Source of the DNA: Mycobacterium marseillense | GTDB taxonomy: Bacteria; Actinomycetota; Actinomycetes; Mycobacteriales; Mycobacteriaceae | Length of the DNA stretch: 64,000 nt | Direction of reading: 5' to 3' | NCBI RefSeq assembly: GCF_010731675.1 | Contig: NZ_AP022584.1 | Coordinates: 2,604,001 to 2,668,000 of the forward strand | Notes under the pieces: model-generated | The model's input: the letters and a program-made list of their open reading frames with translations, nothing else | Database searches by the model: none | Told to the model about the DNA's origin: nothing | Position numbers and translations under genes: made by a program | Shown here: one piece after another, positions 1 through 7,688 of the stretch | Numbering within the stretch: the stretch's first letter is position 1 | Layout: each line of letters opens with the position of its first letter

Positions 1-2
1 GC

Positions 3-143
3 GACGCCGATAAGAAGGGGCTCGCCACGGCCGCCCCGGAGATCGTCGCCGCGGTGAAGCGGTTGCTCGACGGCGTGCGGGACGGGGAGCTGGCCCCGGC
101 GCCTCCCGAGCCGGTCGCGGCCGCCCGTACCGGCTGGCTCTGA
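3..143 (+). CDS. 3' end of an unidentified gene (left-truncated)
   Basis: An open frame runs in from the left edge and stops at a TGA at 141-143, leaving 46 residues. It starts with an acidic/basic stretch, continues as a helix-like segment (EIVAAVKRLLDG) and ends in a Pro/Ala-rich tail finishing RTGWL. Codon use is typical of the GC-rich host. The glutathione peroxidase start lies only 20 bases after the stop, so the two could be co-transcribed. Too little is present to name a family. Confidence 0.55.
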   Translation, partial: DADKKGLATAAPEIVAAVKRLLDGVRDGELAPAPPEPVAAARTGWL

Positions 144-163
144 TCTGCGTTAGCGTCTTCGGC

Positions 164-652
164 GTGACCCTCAAAGACATCGCTCTGAACACACTCGACG
201 GCCGGCCCACCACGCTCGCCGAATTGTCCGACGGCGCAACGCTCGTCGTCAACGTCGCCTCCAAATGCGGGCTGACTCCGCAGTACACCGCGCTCGAGAA
301 ACTGGCCAAGGACTATCGCGACCGCGGCCTGACCGTCGTCGGCGTCCCCTGCAATCAGTTCATGGGCCAGGAACCCGGCACGGCCGACGAGATCCAGCAA
401 TTCTGCTCGACGACCTACGGCGTGACGTTCCCGCTGCTGGCGAAGACCGACGTCAACGGCGACGACCGCCACCCGCTGTACGCCGAATTGACGAAGGCCG
501 CCGACGCCGACGGCCAGGCGGGCGACATCCAGTGGAACTTCGAGAAGTTCCTGCTCGCGCCCGACGGTGCGGTGGTGCAGCGCTTCCGGCCCCGCACCGA
601 GCCCGACGCCCCCGAGGTCATCAGCGCCATCGAGGAAGTGCTGCCACGGTAG
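164..652 (+). CDS. Glutathione peroxidase family thiol peroxidase
   Basis: 162 residues, the normal length for bacterial GPx/BsaA-type peroxidases, which reduce hydroperoxides in the cytosol using thioredoxin-like donors. The catalytic tetrad can be read: peroxidatic Cys35 in SKCGLTPQY, Gln69 in the NQFMGQEPG loop, and Trp124-Asn125 in IQWNFEKFLL. Cys81 (QQFCSTTYGV) is at the place of the resolving cysteine of thioredoxin-dependent members, so the protein is probably a cysteine peroxidase that does not need glutathione. The start is a GTG; no in-frame start lies further upstream before the preceding gene. It marks the left edge of host backbone before the accessory zone. Confidence 0.9.
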   Translation: MTLKDIALNTLDGRPTTLAELSDGATLVVNVASKCGLTPQYTALEKLAKDYRDRGLTVVGVPCNQFMGQEPGTADEIQQFCSTTYGVTFPLLAKTDVNGDDRHPLYAELTKAADADGQAGDIQWNFEKFLLAPDGAVVQRFRPRTEPDAPEVISAIEEVLPR

Positions 653-900
653 GCCGGGTTTCTCTGTGAGAACGGCCCATATAACCAGTCAGCATTAGCA
701 ACTTGCGACCGTTCGTGGGCACCTTCGCATCGCGACGAAATGGAACCCTTTGAAGCGCCGCTGAGTTAGCGCGTGCGTGTGCCATGTTTCGGTTCGGCGG
801 ATCAGCGGGAAGTTACCCGGCAACGATCATGGCCCGGTAGTGATCCGGCCTTGAACCCGAGCGCACCGCCACGCGGCCGGCGAAGCTGACAAGGAGGGTA

Positions 901-1758
901 ATGGAACCAGAACTACATCACCTACGACCCGCACTGAATCCGATCCCCGTCCGCCCGCTGTTGGGCGGCCTGGACCCGGCCATGTGCAAGCTGCACTGCG
1001 CCGTGTGGAACCAGCGACACCACCCGATAGACGTTCTCGCCAGCGATTGGGACGAATGGGTCGGCTGGAGTCGTTGGCGTGGTGAACGTGATCACTTCAA
1101 CCGAGACTTCATATTTACGATGGCCCGCGAGCGGAAGACGTCGGATCAATGGCTGTTCGGGGGCATATTCGAGGTGGTCGGACGCAAGGCCATTCCAAAC
1201 GCGCGGTCATATGACCTAAACCTGCGCGACGACATCATGGGTGAGTACATCAAACGGCTGGTGATCAATTTTCGCCCTACGGGGCGAGGGATCCGGTTGA
1301 ACTTGGAGACGCACCTTGACCAGATGACTGTGGCGGCGATACACGAAAAGCCTTATGAGGGTGAGGCTTTTCCAGGTCACGACCTCATCAACCACACCCT
1401 ACGAGAGCTGCGGGTCATCGTTCGGCAGAACCGCCCCGACTGGCGTATCGCACTCGAATCCATGAAGGGCGTTTACGTCATACACGACCAGCAGACAGGG
1501 GAACCCTACGTCGGTGCGGCCTACGCCGACGAGGGCATTTGGCATCGTCTGTGCGCCTACGCCGACAGCTTGCATGGCAACAACGCCGGACTCAAGGCAC
1601 TGGTCGAAACCAAAGGGGTGGAATACGCGCTCGGAAATCTTCGCTTCGCCCTCCTCGAATTCTGGTCGAAACGCACCGAGGACCAGCGCGTCATCGACCG
1701 CGAGACTTACTGGAAGCAGGTCCTGCTGTCTCGGGCGCTCGGCAACAACCGAAATTAG
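901..1758 (+). CDS. GIY-YIG nuclease-like protein (accessory)
   Basis: 285 residues. Residues about 188-255 look like a GIY-YIG endonuclease fold: GVYVI at 190-194, YVG at 203-205 after a short turn, an Arg at 216 on the following helix, an HGNN segment near 225-228, and Glu253 in LRFALLEF as candidate metal ligand. The first 185 residues hold no domain I can name; they are rich in Trp and Asp and may be a target-recognition or toxin-like part. The start is an ATG directly preceded by a very strong Shine-Dalgarno, AAGGAGGGT at 891-899. Its base composition is less GC-rich than the flanking core and it is followed by another orphan gene, so transfer is likely. A defence or mobile-element nuclease is inference; the fold assignment is fairly secure. 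Confidence 0.75.
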   Translation: MEPELHHLRPALNPIPVRPLLGGLDPAMCKLHCAVWNQRHHPIDVLASDWDEWVGWSRWRGERDHFNRDFIFTMARERKTSDQWLFGGIFEVVGRKAIPNARSYDLNLRDDIMGEYIKRLVINFRPTGRGIRLNLETHLDQMTVAAIHEKPYEGEAFPGHDLINHTLRELRVIVRQNRPDWRIALESMKGVYVIHDQQTGEPYVGAAYADEGIWHRLCAYADSLHGNNAGLKALVETKGVEYALGNLRFALLEFWSKRTEDQRVIDRETYWKQVLLSRALGNNRN

Positions 1759-1847
1759 CCTCATGAGCCAGCATTCACGCCGGCGACGACGATCGGCGCC
1801 AGACGCGAGGTGCTCTGTGGCCGCGCGCAACCTCCTGGAGGTAACAG

Positions 1848-2474
1848 TTGGGCGTTCACCAAGACCGACTCGCTGAGCTACTTCGTACTCGTTTGGGTTT
1901 CAGCGAAGCAGACAAGGCCCCACGTCCAAAGCTGGCTGTCATGCCGGCCGACGGTCGGGCACAGGTAATGGATCTATACCGCACCCTCGGTGGCGTTCAC
2001 CCCGACCCTCCACTCACTACCGGACCGTGGGACATTGCCTACGCAGGCAACCTGATGTTCGAGCTAGACGAAAGCGCCCACTTCAACCGCTATCGGGCTA
2101 TCACATTGGAACCCTTGTGGGCTGAACGTCTTCCGTGGCGGGCCACCTATTCGCGGTTCTGCGTTCAGTTCGAGGACGCGTGCCTTAATGAACGTGGTTG
2201 GGGCGGATACTGGACGAACGCTTCAACAGAACGTCTATTCGGACCGCCTGGGCCGCCCCGCAGTCTCGACGGCGCTGGTTCCCCGCGCTGGAAGCAAAGG
2301 GCACTTTACGATGCGATGCGCGATCTTTCAGCGCTCCACGGCGTCGTCAGGTTGGTTCGGCTCTCGGTGTATGACGAGCTCGGTGGCATTCCATTGAGTC
2401 TCGTGCTGAGCGGTAAGGCTCCGGTGAACCCCGAATCGCTGCGCGCATTGATTGCTGAACGGACCCTCGGGTGA
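1848..2474 (+). CDS. Hypothetical protein paired with the GIY-YIG gene
   Basis: 208 residues from a TTG start preceded by CTGGAGGT at 1834-1841; no ATG fits as well. It begins 89 bases after the GIY-YIG stop, on the same strand. No signal peptide or membrane segment is seen. The middle is Trp/Arg/Tyr-rich (FNRYRAITLEPLW, WRATYSRFC, GWGGYW) and is followed by GSPRWKQRALYDAMRDL, a pattern of conserved-looking charged residues that suggests a globular cytosolic protein of an uncharacterised family. I cannot assign a function. The tail ends about 25 bases before the degraded tRNA/att scar at 2501. Codon use resembles the preceding gene, so the pair probably arrived together. Confidence 0.7.
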   Translation: MGVHQDRLAELLRTRLGFSEADKAPRPKLAVMPADGRAQVMDLYRTLGGVHPDPPLTTGPWDIAYAGNLMFELDESAHFNRYRAITLEPLWAERLPWRATYSRFCVQFEDACLNERGWGGYWTNASTERLFGPPGPPRSLDGAGSPRWKQRALYDAMRDLSALHGVVRLVRLSVYDELGGIPLSLVLSGKAPVNPESLRALIAERTLG

Positions 2475-2500
2475 CCATGCCCCCACGGCGCCCCAGTAGG

Positions 2501-2571
2501 CGGCATGAGGACGGTCCCGGTAAAACTCCGGGGGCATTTACTTGGTAGCCGGGCCAACTATTCAAACCGCC
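2501..2571. repeat. Degraded copy of the tRNA-fMet 3' end and terminator (old att scar)
   Basis: Aligns with the duplicated tRNA-fMet end at 3497-3570 with several substitutions and a short gap. Shared blocks are CGGCATGA, ACGGTCCC, CTCCGGGGGC, TTGGTAGC and TTC.AACC. It keeps the order terminator, then acceptor, then T-arm, but neither the hairpin nor the tRNA half is intact. It is best read as an older attachment-site remnant lying between the GIY-YIG pair and the MPT64-like gene. Confidence 0.6.
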
Positions 2572-2581
2572 CGTGCGCTCG

Positions 2582-3376
2582 CTAAGCGAGCATCGGGTCG
2601 ATCGCGGAGCGCGGTACCAATACCTGGGGGGCGCCTGCCGCGTCGGGCAGCATGTGGCCTTGGTCGAAGAAGAAGATGACGCCGTCGTTCGTGACGGCGA
2701 AGTTCTGGTAGTTCGCCGGGTCGTAGGCGGCGGCAGGGGCGACGGTCACCGGCGGCGCGGTCGGCGTCTGGCTGGCCGGCGGTGCGGTCGGCGTCTGGTT
2801 GCCCGGGGCCGCGGCCGGCGTCTGGCTCGCCGGCGGCGCGCTCTGCTTCTGCAGCTCGCTCTGCACGATCGGCGCGACGGTCTTCAGCGGGTCGTCGACG
2901 CGCCACAAGGGCGTGTTGTTCTTGTCGTCTGACGCCGCGGTCCACACGATCGCCTTGCGGTAGGTCTGGTCCCAGTTGAACGACTTGTACGTCGTCTCCG
3001 GGTGTGTGCCGACGTCCTCGACGACCTTGAACACCACGGCCTCGGTTCCGCGCGGCGGTATCGCCGATCCGTAATTCGCCGACGTAATGGTCAGCTGGTA
3101 GGGCTGATCGCGGGGTGTGGAGGATTTGGCGACATTGAGGAAATCGTCGCGCTCCTTGGCAATGAACTCGGCCACGGACTTCTGGTCGGGGTAGCTGAGC
3201 GGGAAGCTGATGTCGACGTTGTAGCCGGGGTCGGCCATCTGGATCTGGCATGCCTGGCCGGTGTTGGCGCCCTTGAGTTCGGCGCAGTAGTCCTTCGGCG
3301 GCGCGGCTGCGGCGACGCCGACAGCGCCGAAGAGAACGAGGGCCGTGGCGGACGCTGCCACCGTGAAGCTGCGCAT
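2582..3376 (-). CDS. mpt64: MPT64-family secreted protein
   Basis: 264 residues. It resembles the M. tuberculosis secreted antigen MPT64 (Rv1980c) along its whole length: a signal peptide (about 1-24, ending VAAAAP), then KDYCAELKG, GQACQIQMADPGYN, SSTPRDQPYQL, IPPRGTEAVV, NWDQTYRKAI, NYQNFAVTNDGVIFFFDQG and a C-terminal VLVPRSAIDPMLA. MPT64 belongs to a DUF3298/RsiV-like fold; its biochemical role is unknown. Compared with MPT64 (about 228 residues) this protein is longer because of a Pro/Thr/Ala-rich insert at about 183-220 made of tandem PPASQTP-like units. It lies between the degraded att scar and the intact tRNA-end duplicate, so it may itself be island cargo. Confidence 0.88.
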   Translation of the reverse strand: MRSFTVAASATALVLFGAVGVAAAAPPKDYCAELKGANTGQACQIQMADPGYNVDISFPLSYPDQKSVAEFIAKERDDFLNVAKSSTPRDQPYQLTITSANYGSAIPPRGTEAVVFKVVEDVGTHPETTYKSFNWDQTYRKAIVWTAASDDKNNTPLWRVDDPLKTVAPIVQSELQKQSAPPASQTPAAAPGNQTPTAPPASQTPTAPPVTVAPAAAYDPANYQNFAVTNDGVIFFFDQGHMLPDAAGAPQVLVPRSAIDPMLA

Positions 3377-3498
3377 GTGGGATCTCCTCGGACATCTCGC
3401 GGTACCGATGCGACGGATGGAGGTAAAGATAAGCCATCACGTCGCCTGCCATGATTGCCGGACTTCCTGAGAGGCCTATCGGCTGGCGTTCCCAACGG

Positions 3499-3586
3499 CA
3501 TGAAAACGGTCCCCAGAGTAATCTCCGGGGGCCGTTTTACCTGGTAGCGGGGACAGGATTCGAACCTGCGACCTCTGGGTTATGAG
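3499..3586. repeat. Duplicate of tRNA-fMet 3' half plus terminator (att site, distal copy)
   Basis: 88 bases identical to 6217-6304 except for one base (T at 3510 for C at 6228). The copy includes the tRNA terminator hairpin, the encoded CCA, the acceptor strand, the T-arm and variable loop, and runs up to the anticodon loop (TTATGAG). It then breaks off exactly there. Duplication of a tRNA 3' end with the break in the anticodon loop is the classical footprint of a tyrosine-recombinase integrative element. Confidence 0.88.
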
Positions 3587-3851
3587 ATACGTACCGGGCG
3601 TTTTCGGCAACGCGCCATACCCCAAAAGCGCTGGTCATTCCGTCGTCTAGGTCGCTCAGTAGCGCCGGGTCCCACCCTGTTGTGCAGTTTGCGCAGCGTT
3701 ATGTTCCCAAATTCGGCCTTCCTCGTCCCCACAGACTGCCATCAACATTTCGCACGAAGAACCGCGAGTCGTTGGCGCCCGGAGATCTCCCGCCCATCAC
3801 ATCTCGCTGGTTCGCACAGCGGCCTGCCAGCTTCCAATACGATCCCTACTC

Positions 3852-5576
3852 ATGCTCCTGTCACCCGGAACCGGATTTGCTGGCTATACAGTCATTCGAC
3901 TTATCGGTTCAGGAGGAATGGGCGAGGTCTACCTGGCGCAACACCCCCGCTTGCCCCGCCAGGATGCCCTGAAGGTTCTTCGGGCCAATGTGTCCGACAA
4001 CGGTGAATTCCGCGAGCGATTCATACAAGAGGCTGACTTGGCGGCCTCCCTGTCACACCCCAATATCTTGACGGTTCACGATCGCGGCGAGTACGACGAC
4101 CGGTTGTGGATCGCTACGGCCTACGTTGACGGGACCGACGCCGCCCAGGTAACGCATCACCAGTATCCCGCGGGCATGCCGGTGGATCAGGTTCTCACAA
4201 TCGTGACCGCGATCGCCGCCGCACTTGATTACGCCCACGATCGGGGGTTGCTTCATCGTGACGTGAAGCCGGCCAACATTCTGCTCAGCGAGCCGGAAAA
4301 GGATGGACAGCGGCGGATCTTCCTGGCCGACTTCGGTATTGCCCGCCAGATCGCCGACGCCAACCGACTGACCGCCACCAACCTGACTCTGGGTACCGTG
4401 GCGTACGCTGCGCCAGAACAACTGATGGCGGAAGATCTCGACGGACGCGCTGACCAGTACGCGCTTGCCGCGACCGCCTACCATCTGCTTACCGGCACAC
4501 TGCTGTACGAGAACACTAACCCCGTCGCCGTTATCAGCCGTCACCTCAGTACGCCCGCACCCGCGCTCAGCGATCGCCGCCCAGACCTGGCGCCGTTGGA
4601 CGGAGCGCTGCTTACAGCCCTATCCAAAGATCGCGGTATGCGTTTCGCCAACTGCATGGCGTTCGCGCAAGCCCTCAGTGACGCCTCCGGCGCGTCAATG
4701 ACCCGTACAGCTGTGCCGCGAGCCGACGAGACGATCGCAGCGCACAAGTATCGCGAGGCGGCCGACCAGCCCGCGATCCAAGCGCCGCGCCAAGCAAGAC
4801 GCCGCACGCTGATCGCCATTGCCACCGCTGCAGCCGTGATGGCACTCGTCGCCGCCAGCCTGTATTTCGTCATAGGGCGTCCGAAAGCAACGGATCACCC
4901 ACCTTCCGCTGGCAATCCACCTGCCGCGGGCGGCAGCACCCTGAAGTCGGCAACCGCCTCCAGTACCGATCAAAACCCCAGGACCGGTGCCGCGGGGCAA
5001 CCGGCGCACAAAGTCGACGTGAGCTTCACTCAAGTTGGCAACTCGCTCAACGTGCGTCTACACAACCCGAATTCTGATGTAGGACTGGTGCGTTCATCTT
5101 TCGAGCTCGCGCTGCTCGACAGTAGCGGTGCCATTATCACGAACTTGGGAGAGCAGGGCCTTCCCGGATCGGCCGTCAGCACGATCTACCAGCTGCCACC
5201 TAATGGTGATTTCGGATTCAGCAGCCTGTCAGCCCCGCCGGGAAAGACCGTGGCGTCGATGGAACTCACGGTCACCGGCAAATGGCTTGAGTGGGGCACT
5301 GTCAATCCGCCCCAAGTGAAAATCGAGGACGCCACGATACTTCCCGACTCCGGATACTCTGGACCATCTGTGACGGGTCGGCTATCCCTGGAAAAGGACG
5401 GGCCACTAAACGCGATCGTCATTGCATTCGTCAAAACCCCCGAGGGCACGGTCGTTTCAACGGTTTTCTCCGATTGCCTTCAGACTGGCCAGCTGCGCGC
5501 GTCGAGGCCAAGTCATTCGACACAATCCGCGGACCTTTCGAGCTGGAAAGTGTTGTCGCGTACGCGACCTCGGTGA
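3852..5576 (+). CDS. Membrane Ser/Thr protein kinase, C-terminus frameshifted
   Basis: 574 residues. The N-terminal kinase domain is complete: glycine loop GSGGMG 19-24, ATP lysine Lys41, helix-C Glu60, HRD 135-137 with catalytic Asp137, Asn142, DFG 160-162 and APE 187-189. The [12 protein letters not shown] segment is typical of mycobacterial PknE/F/H/I/J kinases. A single membrane helix (about 319-342) follows a basic juxtamembrane run, then a Pro/Ser/Gly linker and a beta-rich extracellular sensor domain. The last 33 residues (from about nt 5478) look unnatural. One frame over, coding-like sequence ([26 protein letters not shown]) continues to a stop at 5609-5611, indicating a one-base loss at about 5475-5490. 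The catalytic domain is intact, so the kinase may still work with an altered sensor end. It is the main cargo of the island next to the tRNA. Confidence 0.88.
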   Translation: MLLSPGTGFAGYTVIRLIGSGGMGEVYLAQHPRLPRQDALKVLRANVSDNGEFRERFIQEADLAASLSHPNILTVHDRGEYDDRLWIATAYVDGTDAAQVTHHQYPAGMPVDQVLTIVTAIAAALDYAHDRGLLHRDVKPANILLSEPEKDGQRRIFLADFGIARQIADANRLTATNLTLGTVAYAAPEQLMAEDLDGRADQYALAATAYHLLTGTLLYENTNPVAVISRHLSTPAPALSDRRPDLAPLDGALLTALSKDRGMRFANCMAFAQALSDASGASMTRTAVPRADETIAAHKYREAADQPAIQAPRQARRRTLIAIATAAAVMALVAASLYFVIGRPKATDHPPSAGNPPAAGGSTLKSATASSTDQNPRTGAAGQPAHKVDVSFTQVGNSLNVRLHNPNSDVGLVRSSFELALLDSSGAIITNLGEQGLPGSAVSTIYQLPPNGDFGFSSLSAPPGKTVASMELTVTGKWLEWGTVNPPQVKIEDATILPDSGYSGPSVTGRLSLEKDGPLNAIVIAFVKTPEGTVVSTVFSDCLQTGQLRASRPSHSTQSADLSSWKVLSRTRPR

Positions 5577-5752
5577 AGGATGTCGGAACCAACTACTCAC
5601 CAAGCTGCTGACATCGGGAACTGGTGCCCGGACTCGCCCCGCGCGACACCGTCGTCACGGCTGGTACTTCTGACGCCCGGACCGCGATTCGACAACGCCC
5701 ACTCCCCTCGAAATCGATACCAGCCGGGCATCGGTGTACCTACACTCCGTCG

Positions 5753-6212
5753 ATGGGCTTGAACGCGGTGCAGAACGAGCCGTTGCCTCGCGGCGGCTAC
5801 TCAAGGTCGCCCTCGACGACGAGATCAAGGCCTGTCGCCACTGCGACGGGATGAACATCGACGGCCGCGTCCGCGCCGAGCTACGGCAGCCTGACATCAC
5901 CTGTGGCGCTGGTCGGGCAAGTCTGTGCGAGAACTGCATGGCGAACCAGACGCCCATCACCGGGGGCAGTGGTGACCTGATCGATGAGAGCATCAAGCGC
6001 TCCGGCCGCGAGAAGAAGGGCCTCTTCATCAGCAACACGGTGCACTGCCACCCGCCGAAGAACCGCGCGTCTCACGAAGCACGAGATCGTCAACTGCTCC
6101 CCGTTCCTGCACCGCGAGTTGGAGATCGTCCGGCCGCGGCTGGTAATCACGCTGGGCTGCGACGCCGAACGCGTCATGGCGTTCTTCTACCCGCGAGCAA
6201 GGATGTCGGTGC
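5753..6212 (+). pseudogene. Uracil-DNA glycosylase superfamily pseudogene
   Basis: Coding-like pieces of one protein are spread over two frames. KVALDDEIKACRHC is in one frame. (S)YGSLTSPVALVGQ (from about 5879) is in the next. SLCENCMANQTPITGGSG and LFISNTVHCHPPKNRASH return to the first. HEIVNCSPFLHREL with IVRPRLVITLG (to about 6175) and FFYPR are again in the second. The order (Cys-rich start, GQSLC, PITGGSG, NTVHCHPP, RPRLVITLG) matches family 4/5-like uracil-DNA glycosylases with a 4Fe-4S cluster. At least three frameshifts make it non-functional. It ends at the attachment repeat at 6217. The family assignment rests on motif memory, not on a search. Confidence 0.7.
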
Positions 6213-6216
6213 GGCC

Positions 6217-6304
6217 CATGAAAACGGCCCCCAGAGTAATCTCCGGGGGCCGTTTTACCTGGTAGCGGGGACAGGATTCGAACCTGCGACCTCTGGGTTA
6301 TGAG
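6217..6304. repeat. Attachment-site repeat, tRNA-proximal copy
   Basis: 88-base direct repeat partner of 3499-3586 (87/88 identical). This copy forms the genuine 3' half of the tRNA-fMet gene and its terminator. The segment between the two copies (3587-6216) is therefore the predicted integrated element. Confidence 0.88.
6221..6256 (-). terminator. Intrinsic terminator of tRNA-fMet
   Basis: Perfect 12-bp inverted repeat, AAAACGGCCCCC (6221-6232) with GGGGGCCGTTTT (6245-6256), and a 12-base loop. Read on the minus strand it begins four bases after the tRNA CCA and ends in TTTT. The duplicate at 3503-3538 carries one substitution in the stem. Confidence 0.8.
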
Positions 6305-6336
6305 CCCAGCGAGCTACCGAGCTGCTCCACCCCGCG
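6260..6336 (-). tRNA. Initiator tRNA-fMet (CAT)
   Basis: 77 bases on the minus strand with the 3' CCA encoded. The acceptor 5' strand CGCGGGG pairs with CCCCGC but leaves C1 opposite U72, the mismatch that marks initiator tRNAs. The anticodon stem has three consecutive G:C pairs flanking CTCATAA, also diagnostic of initiators; the anticodon is CAT. The T-arm GCAGGTTCGAATCCTG is canonical. It serves as the integration target for the island to its left. Confidence 0.95.
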
Positions 6337-6420
6337 TTGGTGAATGCCAGGTTACCGAACCGGGGTCACGGCGACCAAATCGCGCGCTCAGCGGGGTGAG
6401 CGGCCTCGTTCAGGCCTAGT

Positions 6421-6957
6421 TCAGTGCGAGGGCGGGTTCAGCCCGTAGCGCTGCGCGATGTCATCCATCCACTCCGGTGACCCGTAGGTCAGCCCGTATT
6501 TGTCGGCGAGTTCGCCGAACTCGGGCAACTCGTGCAGCGGCCTGCCGGCCGGGTCGTCGGCGTGCTCGAGGAGCAGCTCACCGAGTTCGCGGAAATAGTT
6601 CTCGAATCCGCCCGGGGTGATGACCTCGATGATGCGGCCAGGCTCGTTGCCGGCGTTCCACATCGCGTGCATCTGCCCGCGGGGCTTGGTGATGTAACCA
6701 CCGGGCCCGAGGACGACTTCGCTGTCGTCGGAGCGGAAACCGATCTGACCCGCCAGCACGATCGAATGCTCGTCCTCGCGGGTATGCCGGTGCGCCGCGG
6801 TGAGCAGGCCGACGGCGAACGGATGCTCGACGATGGACACCTCGCCCCCATTGGTCTTAGCCGACAACTTGAAGACCGCCCCAAAACCGGGCAGCGCGAC
6901 GTAATCGCCTTCCCCAGGCTGGATCACCGTGACCCCGATTTTGTTCGCATCACTCAT
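6421..6957 (-). CDS. Cupin-domain protein
   Basis: 178 residues. A single beta-barrel cupin: motif 1 contains His56, His58 and Glu63 (AAHRHTREDEHSIVLAG), and motif 2 has GPGGYITKPRGQMHAMWN with His97 as fourth metal ligand. The C-terminal third (ENYFRELGELLL onward) is helical with a YGLTYGSPEWMDDIAQRYGL end, as in cupins of the quercetinase-like or small-molecule-modifying type. The ATG at 6957 is chosen over longer upstream frames because GAAGGAGGAACG lies directly in front. It is the last gene of a three-gene minus-strand operon with a nitroreductase and an HD protein. Substrate unknown. Confidence 0.85.
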   Translation of the reverse strand: MSDANKIGVTVIQPGEGDYVALPGFGAVFKLSAKTNGGEVSIVEHPFAVGLLTAAHRHTREDEHSIVLAGQIGFRSDDSEVVLGPGGYITKPRGQMHAMWNAGNEPGRIIEVITPGGFENYFRELGELLLEHADDPAGRPLHELPEFGELADKYGLTYGSPEWMDDIAQRYGLNPPSH

Positions 6958-6973
6958 TGACGTTCCTCCTTCT

Positions 6974-7669
6974 TCAGAACCCGACCGCGGTTGCCGTGTC
7001 GTGGGGCGGCCAAAGCGGTTGGGGCACTTCAACACCGAACGGCGTGCTCCAGCCGTTTCGCGATGAGACCTCGTGCACGGGATGCCGATTGGCCGCGACA
7101 CCCCATGTGCCCCGCGGGTAGCCAAGGGCCAGCATCGCCGACATGGTCCAGCCTTCCCCGACGGGAACGCCCAACAACTCGTTGACCCTGTCCTCGAAAT
7201 TGCGGAGCACCATCGTCATGACGCCCCCTACGCCCTCGGCACGGGCGGCGAGCAGCACGCTCCAGATCGCCGGGAAGATGTTGGCGCCGCCGAGGTCGTC
7301 GATCGCGAAGACGAAGAGCAGCAAGGGAATTTCTTCGAAATGCTCGGCCAGGTAATCCCCCGAGCCCTTGATTCGGCGCATGGTCTCGGCGTGGGCGCCC
7401 GGGTCCGCGCCGGGCGCCGGAGCCACCATCGGTCCCGTCCCCGTCGCGAACTTCTCGTATTCGAGGGCGCGGGCCTGCCGGAACAGTTGGGCGAACTCGC
7501 GGATGAGTGCCGGATCGTCAACGGCGACAAAGTGCCAGCGCTGGGTGTTGGCCCCGTTGGGGGCGCGGATGGCCGCGTCAAGGATGCGGGCCTGCGTGTC
7601 CAGCGGAACCGGATCCGGCCGCAGCCGCCGCATCATCCTGGTGGTGTACAGCGCTTCGTGGATGTCCAT
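6974..7669 (-). CDS. Nitroreductase-family FMN oxidoreductase
   Basis: 231 residues, normal for the family. It opens with the N-terminal TTRMMRRLRPDPVP segment, where Arg side chains hold the FMN phosphate, followed by ILDAAIRAPNGANTQRWHFVAV, a family hallmark. The central GEGWTMSAMLALGYPRGTWG matches the second FMN-contact region. Such proteins reduce nitro or quinone groups, or catalyse dehydrogenations, with NAD(P)H. It lies between the cupin (16-base gap) and the HD gene (19-base gap), so the three are probably made together as a small catabolic or detoxifying set. The true substrate cannot be read. Confidence 0.88.
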   Translation of the reverse strand: MDIHEALYTTRMMRRLRPDPVPLDTQARILDAAIRAPNGANTQRWHFVAVDDPALIREFAQLFRQARALEYEKFATGTGPMVAPAPGADPGAHAETMRRIKGSGDYLAEHFEEIPLLLFVFAIDDLGGANIFPAIWSVLLAARAEGVGGVMTMVLRNFEDRVNELLGVPVGEGWTMSAMLALGYPRGTWGVAANRHPVHEVSSRNGWSTPFGVEVPQPLWPPHDTATAVGF

Positions 7670-7688
7670 CTGTCTACTCCCTTCCGGG

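Noticed and set aside
653..900. Left boundary repeat for the GIY-YIG pair
   Set aside because: GAACGGCCCATATAACC near 672 loosely recalls the att end, but the match is too short to call.
3587..3851. Open frames in the spacer between the att repeat and the kinase
   Set aside because: Short, unlike host codon use, no ribosome site; the region probably holds only the kinase promoter and island junction.
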